From contig SHUN01000158.1 of NCBI GenBank assembly GCA_009697495.1, positions 1 through 6,813 on the forward strand: a stretch of 6,813 nucleotides of DNA, read 5' to 3'. Position 1 is the first letter of the stretch. The number at the start of each line of letters is the position of its first letter. A program made the position numbers and the translations under genes. Of the stretch, positions 6,743-6,813 are shown in pieces. The notes under the pieces were generated by a model. That model was given only the letters and a program-made list of their open reading frames with translations, had not been told where the DNA came from and did not search any database. This DNA comes from Bryobacterales bacterium (lineage in GTDB: Bacteria; Acidobacteriota; Terriglobia; Bryobacterales; Bryobacteraceae).

Positions 6743-6813
6743 ATGTCAAAGTGCCTGGACCCGTTCCGCTTCCTGCTGATCTCCCTGGCGGGCTGGATGA
6801 ACCAGCGCCAGCT
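6743..6813 (+). CDS. Transposase/integrase N-terminus (integrase-core type), truncated by the window edge
   Basis: The ATG at 6743 opens a frame that runs off the right edge after 23 complete codons. It begins MSKCLDPFRF and continues LLISLAGWMNQRQ. The stretch DPFRFLLISLAGWMNQ matches my recollection of the N-terminus of integrase-core (rve, DDE) transposases common in Solibacter and planctomycete genomes. In those proteins it is followed by a helical EENRVLREQLGG-type segment and a DDE catalytic domain; neither is inside this window. The family may be IS481-like or IS3-like, and I cannot decide between them. The ribosome binding site is weak. It is oriented the same way as the receptor gene, so read-through from that operon could reach it. 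Confidence 0.65.
   Translation, partial: MSKCLDPFRFLLISLAGWMNQRQ

Larger units (their letters stand above)
6611..6813 (+). mobile_element. Left part of an insertion sequence, running off the right edge
   Basis: The segment between the signal-peptide remnant and the transposase start (about 6614-6742) has no credible ORF and fits the non-coding left end of an IS. The precise end is not known. I place it tentatively at TG 6611, where TGAC occurs twice in tandem (6607-6614), because the secreted-protein frame fails there. The right end, the second terminal inverted repeat and any target duplication lie outside the window. Confidence 0.45.

Noticed and set aside
6615..6743. Inverted pair TCGGGTCG (6615-6622) and CGACCCGA (6736-6743) as IS end repeats
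   Set aside because: Both copies lie on the same side of the transposase, so they cannot be the two ends of the element. An 8-bp match in this span is easily chance.
6549..6779. 76-residue plus-strand frame running from the receptor 3' flank into the transposase start
   Set aside because: It has no domain and crosses the apparent IS junction. It competes with two better-supported frames (signal peptide and transposase).

Overview
This 6.8-kb window is GC-rich and looks like chromosomal DNA of an Acidobacteriota bacterium, probably of the Bryobacterales/Solibacter type. The inference rests on gene content. There is a very large TonB-dependent-receptor-like outer-membrane protein with an N-terminal carboxypeptidase-regulatory-like domain, next to a secreted CRTAC1 (VCBS/FG-GAP plus ASPIC/UnbV) protein and a secreted TPR protein. 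This combination is expanded in that group. No marker gene in the window confirms the taxonomy.

Layout, left to right. Positions 1-178 hold no gene I can support. Positions 179-2922 are a two-gene minus-strand operon: the CRTAC1-family beta-propeller protein (1189-2922) comes first, and the TPR protein (179-1192) follows with a 4-base ATGA start/stop overlap. A 63-bp divergent intergenic region (2923-2985) carries a plausible extended -10 promoter and a strong Shine-Dalgarno for the plus-strand gene. Positions 2986-6516 encode the 1176-residue Oar/TonB-dependent-receptor-like protein, which appears complete from signal peptide to the terminal phenylalanine of the barrel. After a 43-bp gap there is a 17-codon signal-peptide-like ORF (6560-6613) that stops at once. 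From 6743 to the right edge runs the N-terminus of an IS transposase/integrase. The simplest reading is that an insertion sequence landed just after the signal-peptide codons of a secreted-protein gene downstream of the receptor.

All three complete genes encode exported proteins. The receptor should sit in the outer membrane, and the CRTAC1 and TPR products in the periplasm or outside the cell. They may form one surface or uptake module, but no substrate can be named from the sequence. I see no tRNA, rRNA, CRISPR array or defence system. The most informative anomaly is the apparent IS disruption at the right edge.
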